Both the position numbers and the translations under genes were made by a program. This document shows, piece by piece, positions 1-5,848 of a stretch of DNA of 10,969 nucleotides; the first letter of the stretch is position 1, and each line of letters begins with the position of its first letter. This DNA is from JAWXTP01 sp044433415. GTDB taxonomy: Bacteria > Bacteroidota > Bacteroidia > Bacteroidales > Rikenellaceae. Under the pieces are notes generated by a model. The model saw only the letters and a list, made by a program, of their open reading frames with translations. It did not search any database and was not told where the DNA came from. Location: contig JAWXTP010000097.1 in NCBI GenBank assembly GCA_044433415.1, forward strand, positions 1 to 10,969. The letters are read 5' to 3'.

Positions 1-50
1 TCCTTACTAAGTTTATTGTAAGACGTGATTATACAGAAAATTCAATTTAG
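1..50 (+). CDS. rplP: 50S ribosomal protein L16 (uL16), 3' end only
   Basis: Only the last 15 codons and a TAG stop at 48-50 are present. In the frame that starts at base 3 they read LTKFIVRRDYTENSI. The FIVRRDY stretch fits the usual C-terminus of Bacteroidetes L16, and the position just before rpmC is where rplP sits in nearly all bacterial S10 operons. L16 lies at the tRNA-binding and peptidyl-transferase side of the large subunit. The gene begins upstream of the window. The identification rests on synteny plus a short match. Confidence 0.85.
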   Translation, partial: LTKFIVRRDYTENSI

Positions 51-56
51 TACGCA

Positions 57-245
57 ATGAAAACACAAGAAATAAAAGAACTATCGGTGCAAGATCTTAT
101 AGAAAGAATCGCAGCTGAGAAGGCGAATCTAAATACGATAAAATTAAATCACACGATTTCTCCGGTAGAAGATTCAACCACAATAGTTAAAGCTCGTAAG
201 AATATTGCACGTATGCTAACAATTCTTAGAGAAAAACAAAATTAA
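57..245 (+). CDS. rpmC: 50S ribosomal protein L29 (uL29)
   Basis: This 62-residue protein has the usual L29 length and its two-helix hairpin character. An N-terminal helix (MKTQEIKELSVQDLIERI) is followed by a second helix containing KARKNIARMLTILREKQ, the typical L29 ending. L29 sits near the polypeptide exit tunnel, next to L23, and helps form the docking site for trigger factor and SRP. The ATG lies 6 bases after the rplP stop and rpsQ follows after 10 bases, so it is cotranscribed. No Shine-Dalgarno motif is evident, which is usual for Bacteroidetes. Nothing is odd about this gene. Confidence 0.96.
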   Translation: MKTQEIKELSVQDLIERIAAEKANLNTIKLNHTISPVEDSTTIVKARKNIARMLTILREKQN

Positions 246-255
246 TTTTACGAGA

Positions 256-510
256 ATGGAAAGAAATCTTAGAAAAGAAAGAATCGGCGTGGTTGTCAGC
301 AATAAAATGGATAAATCTATTGTTGTTGCTGTAAAGAGAAAGGTAAAACATCCAATATACGGTAAATTCGTAAACAAGACAACTCGTTTTGTAGCGCACG
401 ACGATACAAACACTTGTAACGAAGGTGATACAGTATCTATTATGGAAACAAGACCTTTGTCAAAAACAAAACGTTGGAGATTAGTTGAAATTATAGAAAG
501 AGCTAAATAG
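256..510 (+). CDS. rpsQ: 30S ribosomal protein S17 (uS17)
   Basis: This is an 84-residue OB-fold protein of normal S17 length. Diagnostic segments are RKERIGVVVSNKMDKSIVV at the N-terminus, VKHPIYGKFV near residue 31, the HDDTNTCNEGDTV turn, and the closing METRPLSKTKRWRLVEI. S17 is a primary 16S rRNA binding protein involved in early assembly of the 30S body. It lies between rpmC and rplN in the conserved order, with 2 bases separating its TAG from the rplN start, so translation is probably coupled. A reverse-strand reading frame over the same bases is a shadow. Confidence 0.97.
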   Translation: MERNLRKERIGVVVSNKMDKSIVVAVKRKVKHPIYGKFVNKTTRFVAHDDTNTCNEGDTVSIMETRPLSKTKRWRLVEIIERAK

Positions 511-512
511 TT

Positions 513-878
513 ATGATACAACAAGAAAGTAGACTATCAGTAGCCGATAATAGCGGAGCAAAAGAAGTTTTATGTATCCGCGTATTAGGTGGTACAAAAA
601 GACGTTACGCATCTATCGGTGATAAAATCGTAGTTACTGTGAAAAGTGCTAGCCCATCTGGCGAAGTTAAGAAGGGTACAGTATCTAAAGCGGTAGTAGT
701 AAGAACAAAAAAGGAAGTACGTCGTGCTGACGGCTCATACATTCGTTTTGATGACAACGCAGTTGTTCTTTTAGGCGGTTCAGGTGAGATGCGTGGTACT
801 CGTATCTTTGGTCCTGTTGCTCGTGAGCTTCGTGATTCTCATATGAAAATCATCTCGTTAGCTCCTGAGGTGTTGTAA
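513..878 (+). CDS. rplN: 50S ribosomal protein L14 (uL14)
   Basis: This 121-residue protein has the typical L14 length. It shows the hallmark N-terminus MIQQESRLSVADNSGAKE and the C-terminal signature GEMRGTRIFGPVARELR around residues 91-107. L14 binds 23S rRNA at the subunit interface, forms intersubunit bridges, and is the docking site of the silencing factor RsfS. The start is 2 bases past the rpsQ stop and the only reasonable ATG precedes the conserved N-terminus. A 21-base gap separates it from rplX. The segment LLGGSGEMRG has GGS where many homologues have NAQ, a harmless lineage variation. Confidence 0.98.
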   Translation: MIQQESRLSVADNSGAKEVLCIRVLGGTKRRYASIGDKIVVTVKSASPSGEVKKGTVSKAVVVRTKKEVRRADGSYIRFDDNAVVLLGGSGEMRGTRIFGPVARELRDSHMKIISLAPEVL

Positions 879-899
879 TCAATAAAAACATTTAAACCT

Positions 900-1223
900 A
901 TGTCAGTTAAATTACATATTAAAAAAGGGGATATTGTTTTCGTTAATGCAGGTGACAACAAAGGACAACAAGGTAAAGTACTTGAAGTTCTAGTTGAAAA
1001 AAAGCGTGCTATTGTTGAAGGTGTAAACCTTGTTAGCAAACACGTTAAACCTAGTGCGAAGAATCCTCAAGGTGGCATCGTTAAGCAAGAAGCTGCGATT
1101 CACATCGACAATTTACAAGTTATCGACGCTGAGTCAGGAAAACCTACTCGTGTTGGTCGTAAATTGAACGATCAAGGAAAATTAGTTCGTTACTCTAAAA
1201 AATCAGGGGAGGAGATCAAGTAA
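900..1223 (+). CDS. rplX: 50S ribosomal protein L24 (uL24)
   Basis: This is a 107-residue L24 of normal length. The KOW motif lies at about residues 7-30 (KKGDIVFVNAGDNKGQQGKV), followed by the conserved VEGVNLVSKHVKP segment and a C-terminal part with VGRKLNDQGKLVRYSKKSGE. L24 is one of the two initiators of 50S assembly and sits near the exit tunnel. Its TAA overlaps the rplE ATG by one base (TAATG at 1221-1225), a classic translational coupling junction. A GGAGG element within its last codons probably serves as the ribosome binding site of rplE. Confidence 0.97.
   Translation: MSVKLHIKKGDIVFVNAGDNKGQQGKVLEVLVEKKRAIVEGVNLVSKHVKPSAKNPQGGIVKQEAAIHIDNLQVIDAESGKPTRVGRKLNDQGKLVRYSKKSGEEIK
1208..1214 (+). 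promoter_or_regulatory. Shine-Dalgarno-like site for rplE
   Basis: GGAGGAG lies within the last codons of rplX, with 8 bases between its end and the rplE ATG at 1223. That is near-ideal spacing for an anti-SD contact. Most other starts in the window have only AT-rich leaders, as expected in Bacteroidetes. The match could also be a by-product of the codons for Gly-Glu-Glu, so its role is an inference. Confidence 0.4.
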
Positions 1224-1777
1224 TGGCATATACACCTTCACTTAAAACTAAATACAAAGAGGAGATAGCTCCTGCTTTGATGACAGAGTTTGGTTACAAA
1301 AGCATTATGCAAGTACCAAAACTTGAGAAAATTGTTGTGAACCAAGGTATTGGTCAAGCAGTTGCAGATAAAAAACTTATTGAGTTAGCTCAAGTAGAAT
1401 TATCTACAATCACTGGACAACACGCAGTGTTAACACGTTCTAAAAAGGATATCTCGAACTTCAAACTTCGTAAAGGTATGCCAATTGGTGTTCGTGTAAC
1501 ATTAAGAAGAGAGCGTATGTACGAATTCTTAGAGAGACTTATTGCTATTTCTCTGCCTCGTATACGTGACTTCAAAGGTGTTAACAACAAATTCGATGGA
1601 CAAGGTAACTACACACTAGGTGTTAGTGAGCAAATTATCTTCCCAGAGATAGATATCGACAAGATTACTAAAATATTAGGTGTTGAGATTTCTTTCGTAA
1701 CTACAGCTGAAACTGACGAAGAAGCATACTCTTTACTTAAACAATTTGGTATTCCATTTAAAAACGACAAAAACTAG
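1223..1777 (+). CDS. rplE: 50S ribosomal protein L5 (uL5)
   Basis: This is a 184-residue protein of the expected L5 size. Recognisable segments are VPKLEKIVVNQGIG (about residues 31-44), SKKDISNFKLRKGMPIGVRV, RRERMYEFLERL, and the C-terminal NYTLGVSEQIIFPEID with TTAETDEEAYSLLKQFGIPF. L5 binds 5S rRNA, contacts the P-site tRNA, and takes part in intersubunit bridge B1b. The start codon overlaps the rplX stop and is preceded by a GGAGG element. Eight bases separate its TAG from the rpsN start. Confidence 0.98.
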   Translation: MAYTPSLKTKYKEEIAPALMTEFGYKSIMQVPKLEKIVVNQGIGQAVADKKLIELAQVELSTITGQHAVLTRSKKDISNFKLRKGMPIGVRVTLRRERMYEFLERLIAISLPRIRDFKGVNNKFDGQGNYTLGVSEQIIFPEIDIDKITKILGVEISFVTTAETDEEAYSLLKQFGIPFKNDKN

Positions 1778-1785
1778 TATAAGTC

Positions 1786-2055
1786 ATGGCAAAAGAATCA
1801 ATGAAAGCACGCGAAGTAAAGCGTCAAAAATTGGTAGACAGATACGCTGCAAAACGTGCTGCTCTTAAAGAAGCTGGTGATTATGCTGCATTAGCAGATC
1901 TTCCACGCAACTCTAATCCTATTAGACTTCACAATCGTTGTCAATTGACAGGTCGTCCTAAAGGATATATGAGAATGTTTGGTATCAGCCGTATCCAATT
2001 CCGTGAAATGGCTTCAGCTGGTCTTATCCCAGGTGTTAAAAAAGCATCTTGGTAG
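1786..2055 (+). CDS. rpsN: 30S ribosomal protein S14 (uS14), zinc-independent long form
   Basis: This 89-residue protein matches the long S14 form, with N-terminus MAKESMKAREVKRQKL and the signature RCQLTGRPKGYMR followed by MFGISRIQFREMASAG and the end PGVKKASW. It has a single cysteine (C52), so it is the C-minus type without a CxxC...CxxC zinc site. S14 is a late-binding protein of the 30S head. In most bacteria rpsH follows directly, but here the stop is followed by hairpins and a terminator and no rpsH appears. It is therefore the last gene of this ribosomal transcription unit in the window. Confidence 0.97.
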   Translation: MAKESMKAREVKRQKLVDRYAAKRAALKEAGDYAALADLPRNSNPIRLHNRCQLTGRPKGYMRMFGISRIQFREMASAGLIPGVKKASW

Positions 2056-2092
2056 TAGTCGATAACCTATATTATTAGGTTGTAATACTTTA

Positions 2093-2126
2093 GGAGACTT
2101 CTAAAACCTAGGTTTTAGAAGTCTCC
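2093..2126. repeat. Perfect 34-bp palindrome after rpsN
   Basis: The two 17-bp arms (2093-2109 and 2110-2126) are exact reverse complements, centred on CCTAGG. As RNA it would give a 15-bp stem with a CUAG loop. No T tract follows, so alone it is not a standard intrinsic terminator. A smaller stem (AACCTA at 2064-2069 with TAGGTT at 2076-2081) lies just upstream, and a T-tailed hairpin lies just downstream. It could protect the 3' end of the ribosomal mRNA, act as an auxiliary terminator, or be a protein-binding palindrome. I cannot tell these apart. Confidence 0.75.
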
Positions 2127-2132
2127 ATATCT

Positions 2133-2182
2133 AAACAGGCTAACAAAATCATGTAAATGATTATGTTAGTCTGTTTTTTTTT
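2133..2182 (+). terminator. Intrinsic terminator of the ribosomal gene block
   Basis: A 13-bp stem pairs 2133-2145 with 2164-2176, with one G-T pair. An A-A mismatch follows, then six more pairs to a GTAA loop at 2153-2156. The descending arm runs into nine T's at 2174-2182. This is a strong Rho-independent terminator. It shows that transcription of the ribosomal block is meant to end here rather than continue into further ribosomal genes. Confidence 0.88.
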
Positions 2183-2197
2183 GAGACTCTTTCATAA

Positions 2198-2229
2198 TTT
2201 GGGATACTTATAAAAAGTTATTATCTTTG
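2198..2229 (+). promoter_or_regulatory. Bacteroidetes-type promoter for the heptose unit
   Basis: TTTG at 2198-2201 and TATCTTTG at 2222-2229 are separated by 20 bp. This fits the Bacteroidetes primary sigma factor consensus (TTTG at -33, TAnnTTTG at -7) in both elements and in spacing. Transcription would start near 2236, giving a leader of about 19 nt before the ATG at 2255. It lies directly behind the ribosomal terminator, so the heptose genes have their own promoter. Confidence 0.8.
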
Positions 2230-2254
2230 TAACAGATATTTTAAAATTTAAAGA

Positions 2255-3253
2255 ATGACAAAAATTCTAATTATACGTCTCAGTTCTATAGGTGATATAA
2301 TTCAGTGTATGGGAGTGATAGGTGGCATACGTCATAAATTTCCTAATGCAGAGATTCATTGGGTTGTTAGGAAGGACATGCAACAAACTCTAACAATAGA
2401 CAACCGTGTAGATAAAATATGGGCTTTCGATAAGAAAGAGGGGTTTGCTGGATTGTTAAGGATGACTAATGAGCTGAAAAAAGAGAAATTTGATTATGTA
2501 TATGATGCTCATTCAAATTTACGTTCGTTCGTAATTAAAAATATACTTAAATGCTCAATTCTAAATAAACCTAGGTTTACTACTAGAAGTAAAGAAAGAT
2601 TTAACCGTCTTTTGTTATTTACTTTTGGTATTAATCGTTTCCCTAAACCGTTTGTTGGAGTTGATTCTTACCGTAAGCCGCTTCGTAAATTTGGAGTTGA
2701 CCAGTTTGAAGATGATTTTTCTGATTACCACTTCCCAAAAGAATTAGAGGAAAAATTTGGTTCTTTAGTGACAGATAATTGTATCACTCTTGTGCCTTCA
2801 GCTAACTGGGAGATGAAAAGATGGTCTGTCAGCCATTGGAAAAAACTCATAGAGTTGTTACCTGATTTTAACTTCATAGTGTTGGGAGGACCTAGCGATG
2901 TGTTCTGTGAGGATATTTGCAGGGTAGCACCAGAGAGAATAATAAATATGGCGGGGAAAAGTTCAATTATGGGTTCAAGTTATATAATATCACAATCTAA
3001 GTTCGTTATAAGTGGAGATACAGGTTTTTTACACTCTGCGGATTTGTTTAAAGTGCCAACTTTGGCATTAATGGGACCTACAGCCTTTGGTTTCCCTTCA
3101 CAGCCAACAAGTATTATATGTTCTTTAAATCTTAAATGTATGCCATGTACTAAGGATGGTCGTGGCAAGTGTAAGGATAAGAAATATAAGCGTTGTATGG
3201 AGGATTTAACACCAGAGATGATAGCTGAAAAAGTAAAATTGAACTATAAATAA
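2255..3253 (+). CDS. Glycosyltransferase family 9 protein, heptosyltransferase-like
   Basis: This 332-residue protein has the GT-B layout of ADP-heptose:LPS heptosyltransferases (WaaC/WaaF/WaaQ family). The N-terminal IRLSSIGDII motif carries D14, which corresponds to the catalytic aspartate of WaaC. The C-terminal half has NWEMKRW (residues 184-190), a VLGGP segment, and the donor-binding motif GDTGFLH (254-260) followed by the VPTLALMGPT strand. Four cysteines near the end (C295, C298, C306, C314) resemble the CxPC...C...CM pattern common in this family. No signal peptide is visible, so it is a cytoplasmic or peripheral membrane enzyme. It starts 19 nt after the predicted transcription start and is followed after 10 bases by the GmhA-GmhB gene. 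That context supports heptose as the sugar and lipopolysaccharide core as the probable acceptor. The exact acceptor, and whether it acts as heptosyltransferase I, II or other, cannot be told. Confidence 0.88.
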   Translation: MTKILIIRLSSIGDIIQCMGVIGGIRHKFPNAEIHWVVRKDMQQTLTIDNRVDKIWAFDKKEGFAGLLRMTNELKKEKFDYVYDAHSNLRSFVIKNILKCSILNKPRFTTRSKERFNRLLLFTFGINRFPKPFVGVDSYRKPLRKFGVDQFEDDFSDYHFPKELEEKFGSLVTDNCITLVPSANWEMKRWSVSHWKKLIELLPDFNFIVLGGPSDVFCEDICRVAPERIINMAGKSSIMGSSYIISQSKFVISGDTGFLHSADLFKVPTLALMGPTAFGFPSQPTSIICSLNLKCMPCTKDGRGKCKDKKYKRCMEDLTPEMIAEKVKLNYK

Positions 3254-3263
3254 CGGTAGAGTT

Positions 3264-4334
3264 ATGATAAATTATATAAAAGAATCTATACAAGAAAGCA
3301 TAGCGGCGAAGGAAAGATTGCTAGAAAATGAAAATATACTAGCAACATTAGAGACAGTGGCTACTTTAATATATAATACGATTAAGGCAGGAGGCAGGGT
3401 TTTGCTATGTGGTAATGGTGGTTCTGCTGCTGATGCTCAACATATAGCAGCCGAGTTAGTAGTACGTTTTGTATATGAACGTCGAGGTTTATCTGCTATA
3501 GCTCTAACTACTGATAGTTCCATACTTACAGCTATAGGTAATGATTACGGCTTTGATTATGTTTTTGAGCGTCAAGTTGAGGCTTTATCACAACCAGGTG
3601 ATGTGTTAATAGGTATTTCAACAAGTGGTAATTCTGCAAATGTACTAGCTGCTTTACGTAAGGCGAAAGATTTAGGAGTTGCTACAGTGGGTATGCTTGG
3701 AGGTAATGGAGGTTTATGTAAAGAGTATTTAGACTATGATATTACTATAGATGCTAGTGTGACAGCTAGGATTCAGGAATCTCATATTTTATGTGGGCAT
3801 ATAATATGTGGTTTGATAGATGAGTTAGTTGTAAGTGAGAAGAAAGAGGTTAAAGCTGTGTTTCTAGATAGAGACGGTACTATAAATTATGATGAGGGAT
3901 ATACCTATAAGGTAGAAGATTTGAGGTTTATTGAAGGTGTGGTTGAAGCTCTTACTTTGATGCAAAAAGCAGGATATAAATTAATAATAGTTACCAATCA
4001 GTCGGGTATAGGTAGAGGATATTTCTCTATTGAGGATTGTCAAAATTTTAATGATGCAATGGTTGAATCATTAGCTCAAAAGGGTATAGTGATAGATGAT
4101 ATTCTTATGTGTCCACATGCACCAGATGAGGATTGTGTTTGTCGTAAACCGCTACCTTACCTAGTAAACGAAGCTAGTGAGCGTTACAATATAGACAAAA
4201 CGCAATCTTTTATGTTAGGTGATAAAAAATCTGATATAGAGTGTGGAGAGAGAGCAGGCTTGCAATCTTGTCTAGTGACAAAGGAGCACAATCTACTTTA
4301 TTGGGCTAATAGAATAATAAATGAGAATAGGTAA
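3264..4334 (+). CDS. Fused phosphoheptose isomerase and heptose-1,7-bisphosphate phosphatase (GmhA-GmhB)
   Basis: This 356-residue protein carries two complete enzymes. Residues 1 to about 190 form a SIS-domain GmhA with GNGGSAADAQHIAAEL (50-65), TSGNSANVL and ARIQESHILCGH. H60, E64, Q171 and H179 match the zinc and active-site residues H61, E65, Q172 and H180 of E. coli GmhA. Residues from about 197 on form a HAD phosphatase: DRDGT with nucleophile D202 and acid/base D204, TNQSGIGRG (244-252), a zinc-loop pattern C283-x-H285-x5-C291-x-C293 followed by RKP, and GDKKSD with D320. GmhA converts sedoheptulose 7-phosphate to D-glycero-D-manno-heptose 7-phosphate. GmhB removes the 7-phosphate after HldE has added one at C1. 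The two domains follow each other with almost no linker, and no stop or frameshift lies between them. The two activities are more often on separate genes. It is very probably an operon with the upstream GT9 gene (10-base gap). HldE downstream implies the beta-anomer substrate. Confidence 0.93.
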   Translation: MINYIKESIQESIAAKERLLENENILATLETVATLIYNTIKAGGRVLLCGNGGSAADAQHIAAELVVRFVYERRGLSAIALTTDSSILTAIGNDYGFDYVFERQVEALSQPGDVLIGISTSGNSANVLAALRKAKDLGVATVGMLGGNGGLCKEYLDYDITIDASVTARIQESHILCGHIICGLIDELVVSEKKEVKAVFLDRDGTINYDEGYTYKVEDLRFIEGVVEALTLMQKAGYKLIIVTNQSGIGRGYFSIEDCQNFNDAMVESLAQKGIVIDDILMCPHAPDEDCVCRKPLPYLVNEASERYNIDKTQSFMLGDKKSDIECGERAGLQSCLVTKEHNLLYWANRIINENR

Positions 4335-4370
4335 TATGACAAAAGTCATAAAAGTGATATCATGTTCTGA

Positions 4371-4403
4371 TATGTAGGTTTTATGAATTTGTGTCTACCT
4401 TTG
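4371..4403 (+). promoter_or_regulatory. Possible internal promoter for hldE
   Basis: TACCTTTG at 4396-4403 matches the -7 consensus TAnnTTTG exactly. The -33 position offers only TATG at 4371-4374, spaced 21 bp. The 88-base gap between the fusion gene and hldE (4335-4422) contrasts with the 10-base gap upstream and leaves room for a promoter. Start would be near 4410, only about 13 nt before the hldE ATG. Read-through from the upstream promoter remains possible because I see no terminator in the gap. Confidence 0.45.
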
Positions 4404-4422
4404 AATAGAAAGTTTTAAAATT

Positions 4423-5841
4423 ATGAATATTGAGTTAAATAAAATAAAGGGTTGTAAAGTACTTGTCATAGGAGATATAATGCTTGACAAATACCATATA
4501 GGTAGTGTTAAACGTATATCGCCTGAAGCTCCAGTGCCTGTTGTTAAAATCACCCGTTCATTTAGTGTTTTAGGTGGTGCAGCTAACCTTACTCGTAACT
4601 TAGTAGGTTTAGGTGCTATACCTTATACAGTAGGTATTGTAGGTGATGATAATAATGGTGCTTTAATAAGAGGAATGTTTAGTGAGTTAGGTGTTAAAGC
4701 CATGATAGAGACTACTCAGTTTCCAACTATTACAAAGACACGTATCATTGGTAATGACCAACAGGTTGTAAGGGTAGATTTTGAGGAAGAAATAGCTCAG
4801 TTGCCCGAAGAGGTAGAAAAAAATATAATAAAATCTGTACATTCTGTAATAGACGAAGTCGATATAGTAGTTATTTCTGATTATGGTAAAGGTCTTTGTA
4901 ATGAAGTTCTTTGCAAATCAATTATTGATATAAGCAATAGTAGAGGAAAAAAAATAATCATAGACCCTAAGGGAACAAATTGGAATAAATATCAAAATGC
5001 TACTATAGTTACGCCAAACATGAAGGAACTTTCGGATGTTTCTAGTATGGAGGTAGCAAATGTAGATAGTGAGATTAAAGAGGTCTCTATAGAAGTGATT
5101 AATAAATTTAATCTTAAATCTTTACTTGTTACGCGTTCAGAGATGGGTATGTCTTATGTAGATTATGAATATTTTATGACTATAGCTACTGAGGCTAAAG
5201 AGGTATTTGATGTGTCAGGTGCAGGAGATACTGTAGTAGCAACTCTAGCAGCGTCACTATCTGCTAATTTCTCACTTAGTGATTCTATCTATTTAGCTAA
5301 TAAGGCCGCAGGTATAGTAGTAGGTAAGGTAGGTACGGCTCCTATCTGTTACCATGAATTACAATCTGCTATTTATATAGCTAATAGTAATAGTAAGGTG
5401 TTAAGGTCTAGTGAATTACCTAATCTTATGAAGATATTGTCATTAGAGAATAGAAAGATAGTATTTACAAATGGTTGTTTTGATATCTTGCATAAAGGGC
5501 ATGTTACCTATCTTCAGTCAGCTAAAAACCTAGGAGATATACTTGTGTTAGGTCTTAATTCCGATGCTTCTGTTAAGCGTTTGAAGGGTGACGATAGACC
5601 TATAAATGATGAGAGTGCAAGAGCTACAGTAATGGCAGCATTATCTAGTGTTGATTATGTTGTTATTTTTGAAGAAGACACACCTTTAGAAGTAATAAAA
5701 ATGATAAGACCTAATGTTCTAGTGAAGGGTGGCGATTACAAGATAGAGGATATCGTAGGTCGTGAATATGCAGATGAAACGGTAACTATTCCTTTTGTTG
5801 ATGGATTTTCTACAACATCTACAATTGAAAAGATGAAATAA
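4423..5841 (+). CDS. hldE: Bifunctional heptose 7-phosphate kinase / heptose 1-phosphate adenylyltransferase
   Basis: This is a 472-residue protein, close to the usual HldE (RfaE) length. Residues 1 to about 320 are a PfkB/ribokinase-type kinase: VIGDIMLDKYHIG at the N-terminus, RISPEAPVPVV (31-41), GGAANLTRN (51-59), and the anion-hole motif DVSGAGDT (263-270) with catalytic base D269. Residues from about 340 on are a cytidylyltransferase-like nucleotidyltransferase with FTNGCFDILHKGH (348-360, HxGH at 357-360), LNSDASVKRLKG, LVKGGDY, and GFSTTSTIEK at the very end. The kinase makes heptose 1,7-bisphosphate, and after the phosphatase step the second domain makes ADP-D-glycero-beta-D-manno-heptose from ATP. 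With the upstream GmhA-GmhB fusion, all four steps to the ADP-sugar are encoded by two genes. No HldD epimerase is seen, so the L,D form would need a gene elsewhere. The reaction is cytoplasmic. The gene ends 7 bases before a very long fold-back. Confidence 0.96.
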   Translation: MNIELNKIKGCKVLVIGDIMLDKYHIGSVKRISPEAPVPVVKITRSFSVLGGAANLTRNLVGLGAIPYTVGIVGDDNNGALIRGMFSELGVKAMIETTQFPTITKTRIIGNDQQVVRVDFEEEIAQLPEEVEKNIIKSVHSVIDEVDIVVISDYGKGLCNEVLCKSIIDISNSRGKKIIIDPKGTNWNKYQNATIVTPNMKELSDVSSMEVANVDSEIKEVSIEVINKFNLKSLLVTRSEMGMSYVDYEYFMTIATEAKEVFDVSGAGDTVVATLAASLSANFSLSDSIYLANKAAGIVVGKVGTAPICYHELQSAIYIANSNSKVLRSSELPNLMKILSLENRKIVFTNGCFDILHKGHVTYLQSAKNLGDILVLGLNSDASVKRLKGDDRPINDESARATVMAALSSVDYVVIFEEDTPLEVIKMIRPNVLVKGGDYKIEDIVGREYADETVTIPFVDGFSTTSTIEKMK

Positions 5842-5848
5842 TTGTTAT

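Noticed and set aside
216..524. Reverse-strand frame of 102 codons over rpsQ
   Set aside because: It lies wholly over rpmC/rpsQ, which are certain. Its composition is a reverse-complement reflection of ribosomal codons and it has no recognisable motif or start context.
839..1590. Reverse-strand frames of about 66 codons over rplX and rplE
   Set aside because: They are fully contained in conserved ribosomal genes, with no promoter or domain evidence. The similar small reverse frames at 2980-3168, 6452-6637 and 7382-7582 were rejected for the same reason.
2056..2200. A decayed rpsH remnant after rpsN
   Set aside because: I read the three forward frames after the rpsN stop and found only hairpin-forming sequence and stops, with nothing resembling the start of S8.
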